Shown: piece by piece, positions 46,638 through 55,229 of the stretch
Numbering within the stretch: the stretch's first letter is position 1
How the letters are laid out: every line of letters begins with the position of its first letter
Origin: Streptomyces sp. NRRL B-24484
GTDB taxonomy: Bacteria; Actinomycetota; Actinomycetes; Streptomycetales; Streptomycetaceae
Assembly: GCF_000717715.1 (NCBI RefSeq)
Contig: NZ_JOAI01000003.1
Span: 1-64,000, forward strand
DNA: 64,000 nucleotides
Reading direction: 5' to 3'
Translations under genes and position numbers: made by a program
Notes under the pieces: model-generated
Told to the model about the DNA's origin: nothing
Database searches by the model: none
The model's input: the letters and a program-made list of their open reading frames with translations, nothing else

Positions 46638-47278
46638 CCGCTGCGCCGCATGTCGGCGGCGAGCAGTCGGGCGGTCGCCGCGATGTGGGGGTGGGTGTCG
46701 GCCGACAGGGTGCCGTAGTTGGCGTGCCAGACGGCGAGGTCGGCGGTCTGGGCGGCCGCCGGGAGGGCGAGCGCGGCGGCGTCCAGGGCGGCGAAGCCGA
46801 GGGCCTGGTCGACGAAGGCGTGGTAGATCCGCACCGCCTCGCCGTCCGGCAGCCCGGCCCCGCGCAGCACGCCGAGGATCGCCTCGACCACCCGGACCTC
46901 GTGCTCGCGGCCGGTGGTGCGGTGGGCCGCGAGCAGGGCGGCCTCCGGATGCGCCTGGTAGCAGGCGTGGATCCGCAGGCCGATCTCCCGCAGGTCGGTG
47001 CGCCATTCACCGGTGGCCCGGAACCCCTCCTGGGCGCGGCCGATCATCTCGTCGGTGAGGGCGAGCAGCAGGTCGTCGGCGCTGTGGAAGTAGCGGTAGA
47101 CGGCGCTGGGGTCGGCTCCGAGGGCGGCACCCAGTTTGCGCACGGTGAGTGCCTGCGCCCCCTGCTGGGCGACCAGGTGCAGCGCCGTCTCGACGATCGT
47201 CCGCTCGGAGAGCACGGTGCCCTGGCGGGTGGGGCGCCTGCGCCGTCGGAGGTCCTCCGGTACCACGCGTTCGGTCAT
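46571..47278 (-). CDS. TetR-family transcriptional regulator
   Basis: A 235-residue regulator with helix-turn-helix LTVRKLGAALGADPSAVYRYFH (about residues 42-63). The N-terminus is long and basic (RRRRRPTRQGT). The C-terminal domain resembles TetR_C_3-like domains. It is divergent from an APC permease followed by an amidohydrolase, so it probably represses that transport/hydrolysis pair. The intergenic stretch near 47285-47310 is relatively A/T-rich with two TGAC half-sites, but I see no strong palindrome. Confidence 0.87.
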   Translation of the reverse strand: MTERVVPEDLRRRRRPTRQGTVLSERTIVETALHLVAQQGAQALTVRKLGAALGADPSAVYRYFHSADDLLLALTDEMIGRAQEGFRATGEWRTDLREIGLRIHACYQAHPEAALLAAHRTTGREHEVRVVEAILGVLRGAGLPDGEAVRIYHAFVDQALGFAALDAAALALPAAAQTADLAVWHANYGTLSADTHPHIAATARLLAADMRRSGYPTALELLLDAIGARVATAAG

Positions 47279-47452
47279 GGCCCCGGAGCTTATGACAACA
47301 GCATTGACGTGTGAAGGGCGCGGCCGGTTTCATTCCGGCCACCGGCACAGCGCCGCCGGCCCGGCCCCACCGGCCGAAACGCGGCGGCGGTCCGGGCCAC
47401 CGGCGCCCTCCCTCCCCGCCGGTCACACCCCCACAGTTGAGGCGGTACTCCC

Positions 47453-48976
47453 TTGGCACCACCGCTCAAGCCCCCCGGCCGCACCGCGGACTCCCCCGCC
47501 GCGGCCGCCCCCCGTACGACGATGCGCAAGTCGGTCGGCATCGAGGGCGGCGTCGTCATCGCCGCCTCGACGACCGCGGCGACCACCAGCATCGGCATCG
47601 GCCTCGGCCTGATGGCGGGCGTGGTCGGCCTGCACCTGCCGGCCCTGATGCTGCTGGCCTTCCTGCCGGTGCTCGCCATCGCGGGCGGCTACGGCCGGCT
47701 CAACCGGGTCGAACCCAACGCCGGCAACAGCTACAGCTGGATCGGCCGCACCCTCAACCCGTGGCTGGGCTTCCTCTCCGGCTGGGTCAACATCGTGGGC
47801 ACGGTCGTCTTCCTCGCCTACACCACCGCCGTGACCGGCTCCGCGGTGCTGCAACTGCTCGGCCTCGCCGGGCTGCACCGGATCGGCGGCCTCGCCCTGG
47901 ACCCGGACTCCACGCTGCAGACCACCGTCATCGGACTGACCGTGCTCGCCGCGGCGACCGCCGTCGCCGTCCGCGGGCTCGACCTCTCCGCGCGGCTGCA
48001 GAAGTACCTGCTGATCTTCGAGTACGCGGTGCTGCTGGTCTTCTGCGGCTACGGCCTGTTCGCCGGCGACCAGCCGTTCTCGCTCGACTGGTACAACCCC
48101 CTCGCGATCCCCTCGCTCTCCGCACTGGCCCAGGGCATGGTGCTCGCGGTGTTCTGCTACTGGGGCTTCGAGTCGGTGTTCAGCATCGGCGAGGAGGTCC
48201 GCGACCCGCGCGACGCCTCGCGCGGCGGCTTCATCGCACTGACCGTCATCATGCTGCTCTTCCTGCTCGCGGGGACGGCCTTCCAGCGGGTGCTGCCGCT
48301 CTCCGAACTGGCCGACAACGGCGCCCAGGGGCTGACGTACTTCGGGGCGAAGCTCGCCGACCAGCCGCTCGCCGCACTGCCCCTGGTGGCACTGCTGTTC
48401 TCCGCCGCGGCCTCGCTGCAGGCCGGCATCATCCCGACCGCCCGCGGCATGTTCGCGATGGGCCGCGACGGCACCCTCGGCCCGGTGTGGACGCGGCTGC
48501 ACCCCCGGCACGGCACCCCGGCCGTCGGCACCGTGCTGATCGCCGGCGTCGCGACCGTCCTCGCCCTGCTCTCCCCGGCCGTCCCCACCGTCAGCGACCT
48601 GATCTCCGCCGCGGTCAACGCCAGCGGCATCCTGGTCGCGCTGTACTACGCGCTCACCGCGCTCGCGGCCGCGGTGCGCTTCCGCGGCCTGCTGCGCACC
48701 GCGCCGTGGGAGGGCCTGCGGGCGGTGGTGGCGCCGCTGCTGGGTGCGGTCGTCCTGCTCACCGTCGGCGGCTACCTGGTGTGGACCTTCTGGTCCTCCG
48801 CCGACCACCTCGAACTCGGCGCCGACAACGGCTGGTTCCAGCTGCTGGTGCCCGGGCTGATGGTCGGCTCCGGCCTGCTGGCGGCCGCCTGGGCGCGCTG
48901 GGTGCGCCGCTCCCCGTACTTCGACCGCCGCTCGCCGGCACCTGCCGCCGAACCCGCACTCGAACCGACCGTCTGA
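47453..48976 (+). CDS. APC-family amino acid permease
   Basis: A 507-residue cytoplasmic membrane transporter with about 12 helices. Segments typical of the amino acid-polyamine-organocation family are TTSIGIGLGLMAGVVG in helix 1, NAGNSYSWIGRTLNPWLGFLSGW and YWGFESVFSIGEEVRDPRDAS. A substrate cannot be read from the sequence. The start is uncertain: a TTG at 47453 with GAGGCGG about 8 nt upstream gives the length shown, and an ATG at 47522 would also keep all helices. The amidohydrolase gene follows 91 bp downstream, which suggests uptake and hydrolysis of an amide or amino-acid derivative. Confidence 0.86.
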   Translation: MAPPLKPPGRTADSPAAAAPRTTMRKSVGIEGGVVIAASTTAATTSIGIGLGLMAGVVGLHLPALMLLAFLPVLAIAGGYGRLNRVEPNAGNSYSWIGRTLNPWLGFLSGWVNIVGTVVFLAYTTAVTGSAVLQLLGLAGLHRIGGLALDPDSTLQTTVIGLTVLAAATAVAVRGLDLSARLQKYLLIFEYAVLLVFCGYGLFAGDQPFSLDWYNPLAIPSLSALAQGMVLAVFCYWGFESVFSIGEEVRDPRDASRGGFIALTVIMLLFLLAGTAFQRVLPLSELADNGAQGLTYFGAKLADQPLAALPLVALLFSAAASLQAGIIPTARGMFAMGRDGTLGPVWTRLHPRHGTPAVGTVLIAGVATVLALLSPAVPTVSDLISAAVNASGILVALYYALTALAAAVRFRGLLRTAPWEGLRAVVAPLLGAVVLLTVGGYLVWTFWSSADHLELGADNGWFQLLVPGLMVGSGLLAAAWARWVRRSPYFDRRSPAPAAEPALEPTV

Positions 48977-48979
48977 TCC

Positions 48980-49012
48980 CGGCCCGGGCCCGCCCACGGC
49001 AGGCCCGGGCCG
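48980..49012 (+). terminator. Hairpin between permease and amidohydrolase genes
   Basis: CGGCCCGGGCC (48980-48990) and GGCCCGGGCCG (49002-49012) form a perfect 11-bp stem with an 11-nt loop directly after the permease stop. It may end or attenuate the transcript. Confidence 0.55.
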
Positions 49013-49067
49013 CGCACCACCACCCTCCACCCGCGGCACCGCCCGCCCGAGCACTGGAGCACCACCC

Positions 49068-50705
49068 ATGGCCCAGGCCGATCTGGTCTTCACGAACGGC
49101 CCCGTCCACACCAACGACCCGGCCCGCAGCCGCGCCACCGGCCTCGCGGTCACCGCCGGGCGGATCACCGCCGTCGGCCACGACGAGGTCCGCGAGCTGA
49201 TCGGGCCGCGCACCCGGGTCGTCGACCTGCACGGCCGGCTGCTGATCCCCGGCTTCCAGGACGCGCACGTCCACGCGGTGTACGGCGGGACGGAGCTCGC
49301 CGAGTGCGACCTGTCCGGCACCACCGGCGTCGACGAGTACCTGCGCCGCGTCCGCGAGTACGCGGCGGCCCACCCGGAGCGGGAGTGGATCACCGGCAGC
49401 GGCTGGTCGATGGAGAGCTTCGAGGGCGGCCTGCCGGGCCGGCACCTGCTCGACTCCGTCTGCGCCGACCGCCCGGTGTTCCTGCTGAACCGCGACCACC
49501 ACGGCGCCTGGGCCAACACCCGCGCCCTGGAGCTCGCCGGGCTCACCGCGGACACCCCGGACCCGGCCGACGGCCGGATCGAGCGCGAGGCCGACGGCAC
49601 CCCGAGCGGCGTGCTGCAGGAGGGCGCGACCGGCCTGGTCTCGCGGCACGTCCCGCCGAGCACCGCCGCCGACCGGCTGGCCGGCCTGCTGCGCGCCCAG
49701 GAGCTGCTGCACTCGCTCGGCATCACCGGCTGGCAGGACGCCCTGCTCGGCGTCTTCAACGGCCAGCCCGACGTCTCCGACGCCTACCGGACGGCGGCCC
49801 TCGACGGCACGCTCACCGCCCGGGTCACCGGCGCCCTCTGGTGGGACCGCGGACGCGGCGCCGAGCAGATCCCCGAACTGGAGGCGAGGCGCAAGGAGCT
49901 GGGCCACGGCCGGTTCCGCGCCGGCGCGGTGAAGATCATGCAGGACGGCATCGCGGAGAACTTCACCGCCGCCATGACCAGCCCCTACCTCGACCGCTGC
50001 GGCTGCGCCACCGCCAACAGCGGGATCAGCTTCGTCGACCCGCTGCGGCTGCGCGAGCACGTCACCGCCCTGGACGCCCTCGACTTCCAGGTGCACTTCC
50101 ACGCCCTCGGCGACCGCGCCGTGCGCGAGGCGCTGGACGCGGTCGAGGCCGCCGTCGCCGCCAACGGCCGGCGCGGCAACCGGCACCACCTCGCCCACCT
50201 CCAGGTCGTCCACCCCGACGACCTGCCGCGCTTCGCCCGGCTCGGCGCGATCGCCAACGTCCAGCCGCTGTGGGCCGCCCACGAGCCGCAGATGGACGAG
50301 CTCACCATCCCCTTCCTCGGCCCCGAACGCGCCTCCTGGCAGTACCCGTTCGGCTCGCTGCTGCGGGCCGGCGCCACCCTCGCCGCGGGCAGCGACTGGC
50401 CGGTCAGCAGCCCCGACCCGATCGCCGGGCTGCACGTCGCCGTCAACCGGTTCGAGCCCGGCGCCACCGACGGCCGGGTCTTCCTGCCCGAGCAGCGCCT
50501 CGACCCGGCCACCGCCCTCGCCGCGTACACCGCCGGCTCGGCCCACGTGAACGGCCACGACGACGCCGGCAGCCTGCGCCCCGGCAACCTCGCCGACCTG
50601 GTCGTGCTGGACCGGGACATCCTCACCGCACCGCCCGGGGAGATCGCCGACGCCCGGGTCGAACGCACCTACGTCGGCGGGGAACTCGTCCACCTGGCCG
50701 ACTGA
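49068..50705 (+). CDS. Amidohydrolase family 3 protein (YtcJ-like)
   Basis: A 545-residue metal-dependent hydrolase. The first metal motif is H-x-H in PGFQDAHVHAVYGG (about residue 67). Other family segments are RDHHGAWANTRALELAG, VKIMQDGIAENFTAAM, HFHALGDRAVREALDAVE and SDWPVSSPDPI, the latter with the conserved metal-binding Asp. N-terminal LVFTNGPVHTND and the C-terminal LADLVVLDRDI make up the small beta-sandwich. It would hydrolyse a C-N bond of an amide, possibly a substrate taken up by the permease encoded just upstream. ATG 49068 has GGAGC nearby (weak). It is followed by a strong terminator. Confidence 0.9.
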   Translation: MAQADLVFTNGPVHTNDPARSRATGLAVTAGRITAVGHDEVRELIGPRTRVVDLHGRLLIPGFQDAHVHAVYGGTELAECDLSGTTGVDEYLRRVREYAAAHPEREWITGSGWSMESFEGGLPGRHLLDSVCADRPVFLLNRDHHGAWANTRALELAGLTADTPDPADGRIEREADGTPSGVLQEGATGLVSRHVPPSTAADRLAGLLRAQELLHSLGITGWQDALLGVFNGQPDVSDAYRTAALDGTLTARVTGALWWDRGRGAEQIPELEARRKELGHGRFRAGAVKIMQDGIAENFTAAMTSPYLDRCGCATANSGISFVDPLRLREHVTALDALDFQVHFHALGDRAVREALDAVEAAVAANGRRGNRHHLAHLQVVHPDDLPRFARLGAIANVQPLWAAHEPQMDELTIPFLGPERASWQYPFGSLLRAGATLAAGSDWPVSSPDPIAGLHVAVNRFEPGATDGRVFLPEQRLDPATALAAYTAGSAHVNGHDDAGSLRPGNLADLVVLDRDILTAPPGEIADARVERTYVGGELVHLAD

Positions 50706-50713
50706 CGCCGCCG

Positions 50714-50746
50714 GCCCCCGGTGCGCACGGCCGGCGCACCGGGGGC
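50714..50746 (+). terminator. Terminator before the SWIM-VWA-MoxR operon
   Basis: GCCCCCGGTGCGC (50714-50726) and GCGCACCGGGGGC (50734-50746) form a perfect 13-bp stem with a 7-nt loop after the amidohydrolase stop. It isolates the following operon from its upstream neighbour. Confidence 0.8.
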
Positions 50747-50823
50747 TGTCAGTGATCACCACTACCTTTCTCAGCGTCCCGCCGATCCGGCGCGGCACAC
50801 CCCGGACGCAAGGAGAAGGTGCA

Positions 50824-51321
50824 TTGTCTGCCTGGGAGGGGTCGAGCACGGCGCGCGTGGTGCCGCCCGCGCGGCCGCGCAAGCTCGCCAAGGTCCCGTT
50901 CGTCGAACTGGCCGACGGCCGGCTGCAGGGCGTGGTGTCCAGCGGCTCCGACATCGAGCGGGTCTACGTCTCGTCCGTCGCGGCGGGCGACTTCGCGTTC
51001 GCCTGCAGCACCAACAACAACCGGCCGTGCGGCGGCGCCCGCGGCTCGTTCTGCAACCACATCGGCGCGCTGATCACCGAGGCGGTGCTGCAGTACGGCG
51101 CCGAGCGGGTCGCCCGCTACCTGCGGGTCGAGGCCGCCGACGACGCGGCGGCGATCGCCGGGGCGATGCGCGCCACCCTGCCGCCGACCGCGGACCGGGC
51201 GGCCGCCGCCCAGGTGTTCAGCCGCTTCCTGCGCCACCTGGCGTACCTGGAACTCGCGCCGACCACCGCGCCGCTGCCCGAGATGCAGTGGTTCCCGCCG
51301 ACCCGGGCGGCGGTGGCCTGA
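50824..51321 (+). CDS. SWIM-like zinc-finger protein, first gene of a five-gene operon
   Basis: A 165-residue protein. The central part FAFACSTNNNRPCGGARGSF followed by CNHIGALITEAVLQYG shows cysteines and a terminal C-x-H like a SWIM zinc finger, a fold that binds DNA or proteins. The N-terminal 30 residues are basic and proline-rich (RVVPPARPRKLAKVPF). The start is taken as the TTG at 50824 because AAGGAG lies 9 nt upstream; a frame from 50752 would begin inside the terminator-distal leader. Its stop codon shares a base with the ATG of the next gene (TGATG). Its position suggests it recruits the operon's machine to a target. Confidence 0.75.
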   Translation: MSAWEGSSTARVVPPARPRKLAKVPFVELADGRLQGVVSSGSDIERVYVSSVAAGDFAFACSTNNNRPCGGARGSFCNHIGALITEAVLQYGAERVARYLRVEAADDAAAIAGAMRATLPPTADRAAAAQVFSRFLRHLAYLELAPTTAPLPEMQWFPPTRAAVA

Positions 51322-52709
51322 TGCGCGCCGACCTGCTCGCCGACCCGGTCGACGGCCTCGACGAGGCGCTCGCCGCCGTCGACGGCTTCGACCGCGTCCT
51401 CGCCTCCGGCGTGCTGCGGCCGCAGCCCGCCCAGGCCGCCGGGCTGCTCGCCCTGGCCGCGGCCGTCGCCGGCTCGCCGCTCGCCGCCCCGGTCGCCGAG
51501 GCAGCCGAGAAGACCGCTGCCGGCATCGGGGACGAGGACCACCTCACCGCGCTGGCCGCGGCCCGCTGCGCCCTGCTCGGCTCCGTCCACGACGCGCTCA
51601 CCGCCCGGATCGACGCCGCGACCGGCCGCAGCCGCACCGCCGCCCCGAGCGCCGCACCCGGCGCCCCGCAGGCCGCGAACCTGCTCGCCGCCGCCCGCGC
51701 CTGGCTCGCCGACCTCGCCCGGGCCGGCTGGCAGGGCATCGACCACGACCTCGTCGCGGGGGCCGCCCCGGTGGTCAGCGCGATGCTGCCCGACCCGGGG
51801 CTGCGCCGCCTGGCCACCCTGCTGGACGGCTTCGCCGCCGAACTCGCCGCCTCCTGCCCGGGCGCCACCCTGGAGCGGGTGCCGCTGCGCCGCTGGGCCG
51901 ACCTGTGGTCGCGGGCGCTGGTGCTCACCGTGCCGGGCGCGTCCGCCGCGCCGCCCGCCGAGGCCGTGACGGGCCGTCTGCTGCCGCTCGGCATCGACCT
52001 GCAGGAGCACGCGACGGCCGTCCAGGCCCAGGTGCACGCCGTGCTGGAACCCGCCGACGGCGGCCCGCCGCGGCTGGTGCGCGCCTCCGTCTCGGCGCCC
52101 AAGCCGGACACGGTCGTCGGGACGGGCGTCTGGCAGCTGCTACGCCCGCACACGACGCTGCTCGCCGCGGTCGGCGAGGGCCGCTCGATGGAGCTGACCG
52201 ACATGCCGGTCACCGCCGGGGGCGACCTGCTCTGGAGCGACGGGCACGCCCGCCCGGGCGACCCGGCCGACGCCTTCGGCACCGCCCGCGTCGTGCTGGC
52301 GACGGCCGAGGCCGCCGCCACCGCACCGGTCGACCGGCACCCGGCGGCCGTCGCGGTCCCGGTGCTGCTGGAGGGCTACACCGTCCGGCAGGACGAGGAG
52401 GGCACCGTGTTCGACCTCGCCGGGCAGCCGCTCGCCGTCGACACCGACCGGATCCCGGCGGCCGGCCCGCTCACCCCGGAGGCCGTCGCGGCCTCCGCCG
52501 CCTGCATCGGCCTGCTCCGCTGGGACGCCGGCCGGTACCTGCTGCAGCCGCTCGCGGTGGAGACGACCGTCCGGAGGAAGGCCGTCGCCCTGCACGCCGG
52601 GGCCTGGGCCGGCGGCACCACCGACAAGCTGGGCGTCAAGGCGGAGAAGGCCGCCACCGACGCCGTCGCGGTGCTGCGCGAGCGCGCGGGAAGGCTGCTG
52701 CGGAAATGA
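51321..52709 (+). CDS. Uncharacterised 462-residue protein of the VWA/MoxR operon
   Basis: I do not recognise a domain. The N-terminal half is Ala/Leu-rich and helical (LLALAAAVAGSPLAAPVAEA; ARAWLADLARAGWQGIDHDL). The C-terminal half is richer in strands, with WSRALVLTVPGA, LLPLGIDLQEHATAVQAQVH and VAVPVLLEGYTVRQDEEGTV. No transmembrane helix or signal is visible, so it is cytoplasmic. It overlaps the gene before it by one base and the VWA gene after it by four (ATGA), so it is a fixed part of the operon and probably binds the VWA or MoxR component. Confidence 0.8.
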   Translation: MRADLLADPVDGLDEALAAVDGFDRVLASGVLRPQPAQAAGLLALAAAVAGSPLAAPVAEAAEKTAAGIGDEDHLTALAAARCALLGSVHDALTARIDAATGRSRTAAPSAAPGAPQAANLLAAARAWLADLARAGWQGIDHDLVAGAAPVVSAMLPDPGLRRLATLLDGFAAELAASCPGATLERVPLRRWADLWSRALVLTVPGASAAPPAEAVTGRLLPLGIDLQEHATAVQAQVHAVLEPADGGPPRLVRASVSAPKPDTVVGTGVWQLLRPHTTLLAAVGEGRSMELTDMPVTAGGDLLWSDGHARPGDPADAFGTARVVLATAEAAATAPVDRHPAAVAVPVLLEGYTVRQDEEGTVFDLAGQPLAVDTDRIPAAGPLTPEAVAASAACIGLLRWDAGRYLLQPLAVETTVRRKAVALHAGAWAGGTTDKLGVKAEKAATDAVAVLRERAGRLLRK

Positions 52710-54070
52710 CCGAGCCGACCACCGGACCGGTGACCACCGAACCCGTCCCGGACGCCGACGAGAACCGCCGCCAGGTGCTCTACTGGCGGCTGCTGGCCCG
52801 CCTGTTCGACCCGGAGGAGCAGCACGCCCTGGAGTCGGCGAGCCTCTCCGTCGTCGAGGACATCGGCCTGCCGGCCGCCCTGCTCGACCCGCAGACCTCC
52901 GTCGGCTCCGTCGTCCAGCGCCACCCGGAGCTGGCCGCCGAGATCGACGGCCTGATGCTGCCGGGCGAGGACGGCGGCGGGCGGGACGGCGCCGCCGAGG
53001 TGCGGCGCGCCGCGCTGGCGTCGAAGGTACTGCTGAACGTCTTCGCCACCGGCAGCGGCACGGTCACCGCCGGGCAGCTCGCCCGCTGGCAGTCCGACGC
53101 GGGCTGGCTGGAGCGCGCCCTCGGCTGCCGGCCCGGCGAGCTGCGCGCGGGCCGAGGGCAGGCGCCCGGCGGCGTCCAGGGCCTCGGGCCCGAACTGGGC
53201 TCGGTCGAGGCCGGCCTGGTGAAGCGGATGCAGCTGCGCGAGGTGCTCGCCGATCCGAAGCTCGCCGCGCAGCTGACGCCGAGCATGTCGCTGATCGAGC
53301 AGCTGCTGCGCGACAAGCACAACCTCTCCGGCGTCGCGCTGGCCAACGCCAAGGCGCTGATCCGCCGCTTCGTCGACGAGGTCGCCGAGGTGCTGCGCAC
53401 CCAGGTCGCCAAGGCCTCCACCGGCCGGCCGGACCGTTCGGTGCCGCCGAAGCGGGTCTTCCGCAACCTGGACCTCGACCGCACGATCTGGAAGAACCTC
53501 ACCAACTGGAGCCCGGAGGAGGAGCGGCTCTACGTCGACCGCCTCTACTACCGGCACACCACCCGGAAGACCACGCCGCAGCGGCTGATCGTGGTGGTCG
53601 ACCAGTCCGGTTCGATGGTCGACTCGATGGTCAACTGCACCATCCTGGCGTCGATCTTCGCCGGCCTGCCCAAGGTCGACGTGCACCTCGTCGCGTACGA
53701 CACCCGGGCGATCGACCTGACCCCCTGGGTGGGCGACCCGTTCGAGATGCTGCTGCGGACCAACCTCGGCGGCGGCAACGACGGCCCGGTCGCGATGGCG
53801 ATGGCCCGCCCGAAGATCACCGACCCCGCCGACACCGTGATGGTGTGGATCTCGGACTTCTACGAGTTCGACCGCTCCCAGCCGCTGTTCGAGGCCATCG
53901 AGGCGGTGCACCGCTCCGGGGTGAGGTTCATCCCGGTCGGCTCGGTGACCAGCTCCGGCCGCCAGGAGGTCAACCCCTGGTTCCGGGAGCGCTTCAAGGC
54001 GCTCGGCACGCCGGTGATCTCCGGCCACATCGGCAAGCTCGTCCACGAGCTCAAGAACTTCCTCGCCTAG
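52706..54070 (+). CDS. Von Willebrand factor A (CoxE-like) protein
   Basis: A 454-residue protein. The C-terminal VWA domain has a complete metal-ion-dependent adhesion site: D-x-S-x-S in VVVDQSGSMVDS (about 299-303), Thr in RTNLGGGND (about 352) and Asp in WISDFYEFD (about 383). The N-terminal 270 residues are helical and charged and carry the SMSLIEQLLRDKHNLSGVAL segment. VWA proteins of this kind act as adaptors for the MoxR-type ATPase, whose gene follows 46 bp downstream, and couple ATP hydrolysis to remodelling or metal insertion in a target protein. Its ATG overlaps the stop of the preceding gene. Confidence 0.9.
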   Translation: MTEPTTGPVTTEPVPDADENRRQVLYWRLLARLFDPEEQHALESASLSVVEDIGLPAALLDPQTSVGSVVQRHPELAAEIDGLMLPGEDGGGRDGAAEVRRAALASKVLLNVFATGSGTVTAGQLARWQSDAGWLERALGCRPGELRAGRGQAPGGVQGLGPELGSVEAGLVKRMQLREVLADPKLAAQLTPSMSLIEQLLRDKHNLSGVALANAKALIRRFVDEVAEVLRTQVAKASTGRPDRSVPPKRVFRNLDLDRTIWKNLTNWSPEEERLYVDRLYYRHTTRKTTPQRLIVVVDQSGSMVDSMVNCTILASIFAGLPKVDVHLVAYDTRAIDLTPWVGDPFEMLLRTNLGGGNDGPVAMAMARPKITDPADTVMVWISDFYEFDRSQPLFEAIEAVHRSGVRFIPVGSVTSSGRQEVNPWFRERFKALGTPVISGHIGKLVHELKNFLA

Positions 54071-54116
54071 GCCCGCGGGCCGGCACCCCCTCGATCCCTT
54101 CCCGAAAGGCCCTGAC

Positions 54117-55229
54117 ATGTCCGACCTGTTGCGCGCCCCCGCCGAGCTCAAGTACGCCGAGGAGCTGGCCTGGCTGGAGTCGGTCGACGACAACCCGAAG
54201 CCGTTCAGCTGGCGGCTCTCGCCGAAGATGGTGCGGCTGTTCGTGCTCGGCTCCGAGCGCTCCGACGGCCTCGACCGCGAGGTCGCGCAGAAGTGGTTCG
54301 GTGACCGCAGCATCGTCGAACGCGCGATCGTCACCCTGGCCTCCGACCGCGGCCTGCTGCTGATCGGCGACCCCGGCACCGGCAAGAGCTGGCTGGCCGA
54401 GCTGCTCGCCGCGGCGGTCTGCCGCGACTCGACCCTGGTCGTCCAGGGCACCGCCGGCACCACCGAGGACCACATCAAGTACTCCTGGAACGTCTCCATG
54501 GTGATCGCCAAGGGGCAGTCCCGGGAGTCGATGATCCCCTCGCCGATCATGACGGCGATGGAGACCGGCGCGATCGGCCGCTTCGAGGAGCTGACCCGCG
54601 CCACCAGCGACGTGCAGGACGCGCTGATCTCGATCCTCTCCGAGAAGTACATCTCGGTGCCCGAACTCGACAGCGACGGCATCGTGTTCGCCAAGCCGGG
54701 CTTCTCCGTCATCGCGACCGCCAACAGCCGCGACCGGGGCGTCAACGACCTCTCCTCGGCGCTGAAGCGGCGGTTCAACTTCGTGCGCATCCCGGTGGTC
54801 ACCAACAAGCGGAGCGAGGCGGAGATCGTCCGCTTCCGCACCGAGGAGCTGCTGCGCCGCCACTCCATCGAGCTGGAGGTGCCGCCCACCCTGCTGGACG
54901 TGCTGCTGCAGTCCTTCGCCGACCTGCGCGCCTCGGCCGCCGCGGCCGGCAGCGACGACGAGAAGCTGGAGTCGGCGCTCTCGACGGCCGAGCAGATCGG
55001 CGTGCTGGAGGACGCCGTGCTGCACGGCAACTTCTTCGGCGAGCGGACGCTGACCGCCCGCACCCTCGCCTCCTCGCTGGTCGGTTCGCTGGCCCGCCGC
55101 GAGCCGGAGGACCTCGCCATCCTCAACAAGTACCTGCACGGCGTGGTCGAGCCGCGCGGTAAGGAGCAGGGCGGCGAGTGGCCGGAGTTCCTGGAGGGCG
55201 GCCGCGACGCGATCGCCACCCTGTCGTGA
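54117..55229 (+). CDS. MoxR-type AAA+ ATPase
   Basis: A 370-residue AAA+ protein of the MoxR/dynein-midasin-like clade. Walker A is GDPGTGKS (about 84-91). The Walker B position reads AIGRFEELTRA, with Glu instead of the usual Asp before the catalytic Glu. Sensor 1 is VIATANSRDRG (Asn near 203), and the arginine-finger region follows as SSALKRRFNFVRIPV. It should form a ring that remodels a client together with the VWA protein. Its GTGA overlap with the next gene fixes the pair. ATG 54117 follows GAAAGG. Confidence 0.9.
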   Translation: MSDLLRAPAELKYAEELAWLESVDDNPKPFSWRLSPKMVRLFVLGSERSDGLDREVAQKWFGDRSIVERAIVTLASDRGLLLIGDPGTGKSWLAELLAAAVCRDSTLVVQGTAGTTEDHIKYSWNVSMVIAKGQSRESMIPSPIMTAMETGAIGRFEELTRATSDVQDALISILSEKYISVPELDSDGIVFAKPGFSVIATANSRDRGVNDLSSALKRRFNFVRIPVVTNKRSEAEIVRFRTEELLRRHSIELEVPPTLLDVLLQSFADLRASAAAAGSDDEKLESALSTAEQIGVLEDAVLHGNFFGERTLTARTLASSLVGSLARREPEDLAILNKYLHGVVEPRGKEQGGEWPEFLEGGRDAIATLS

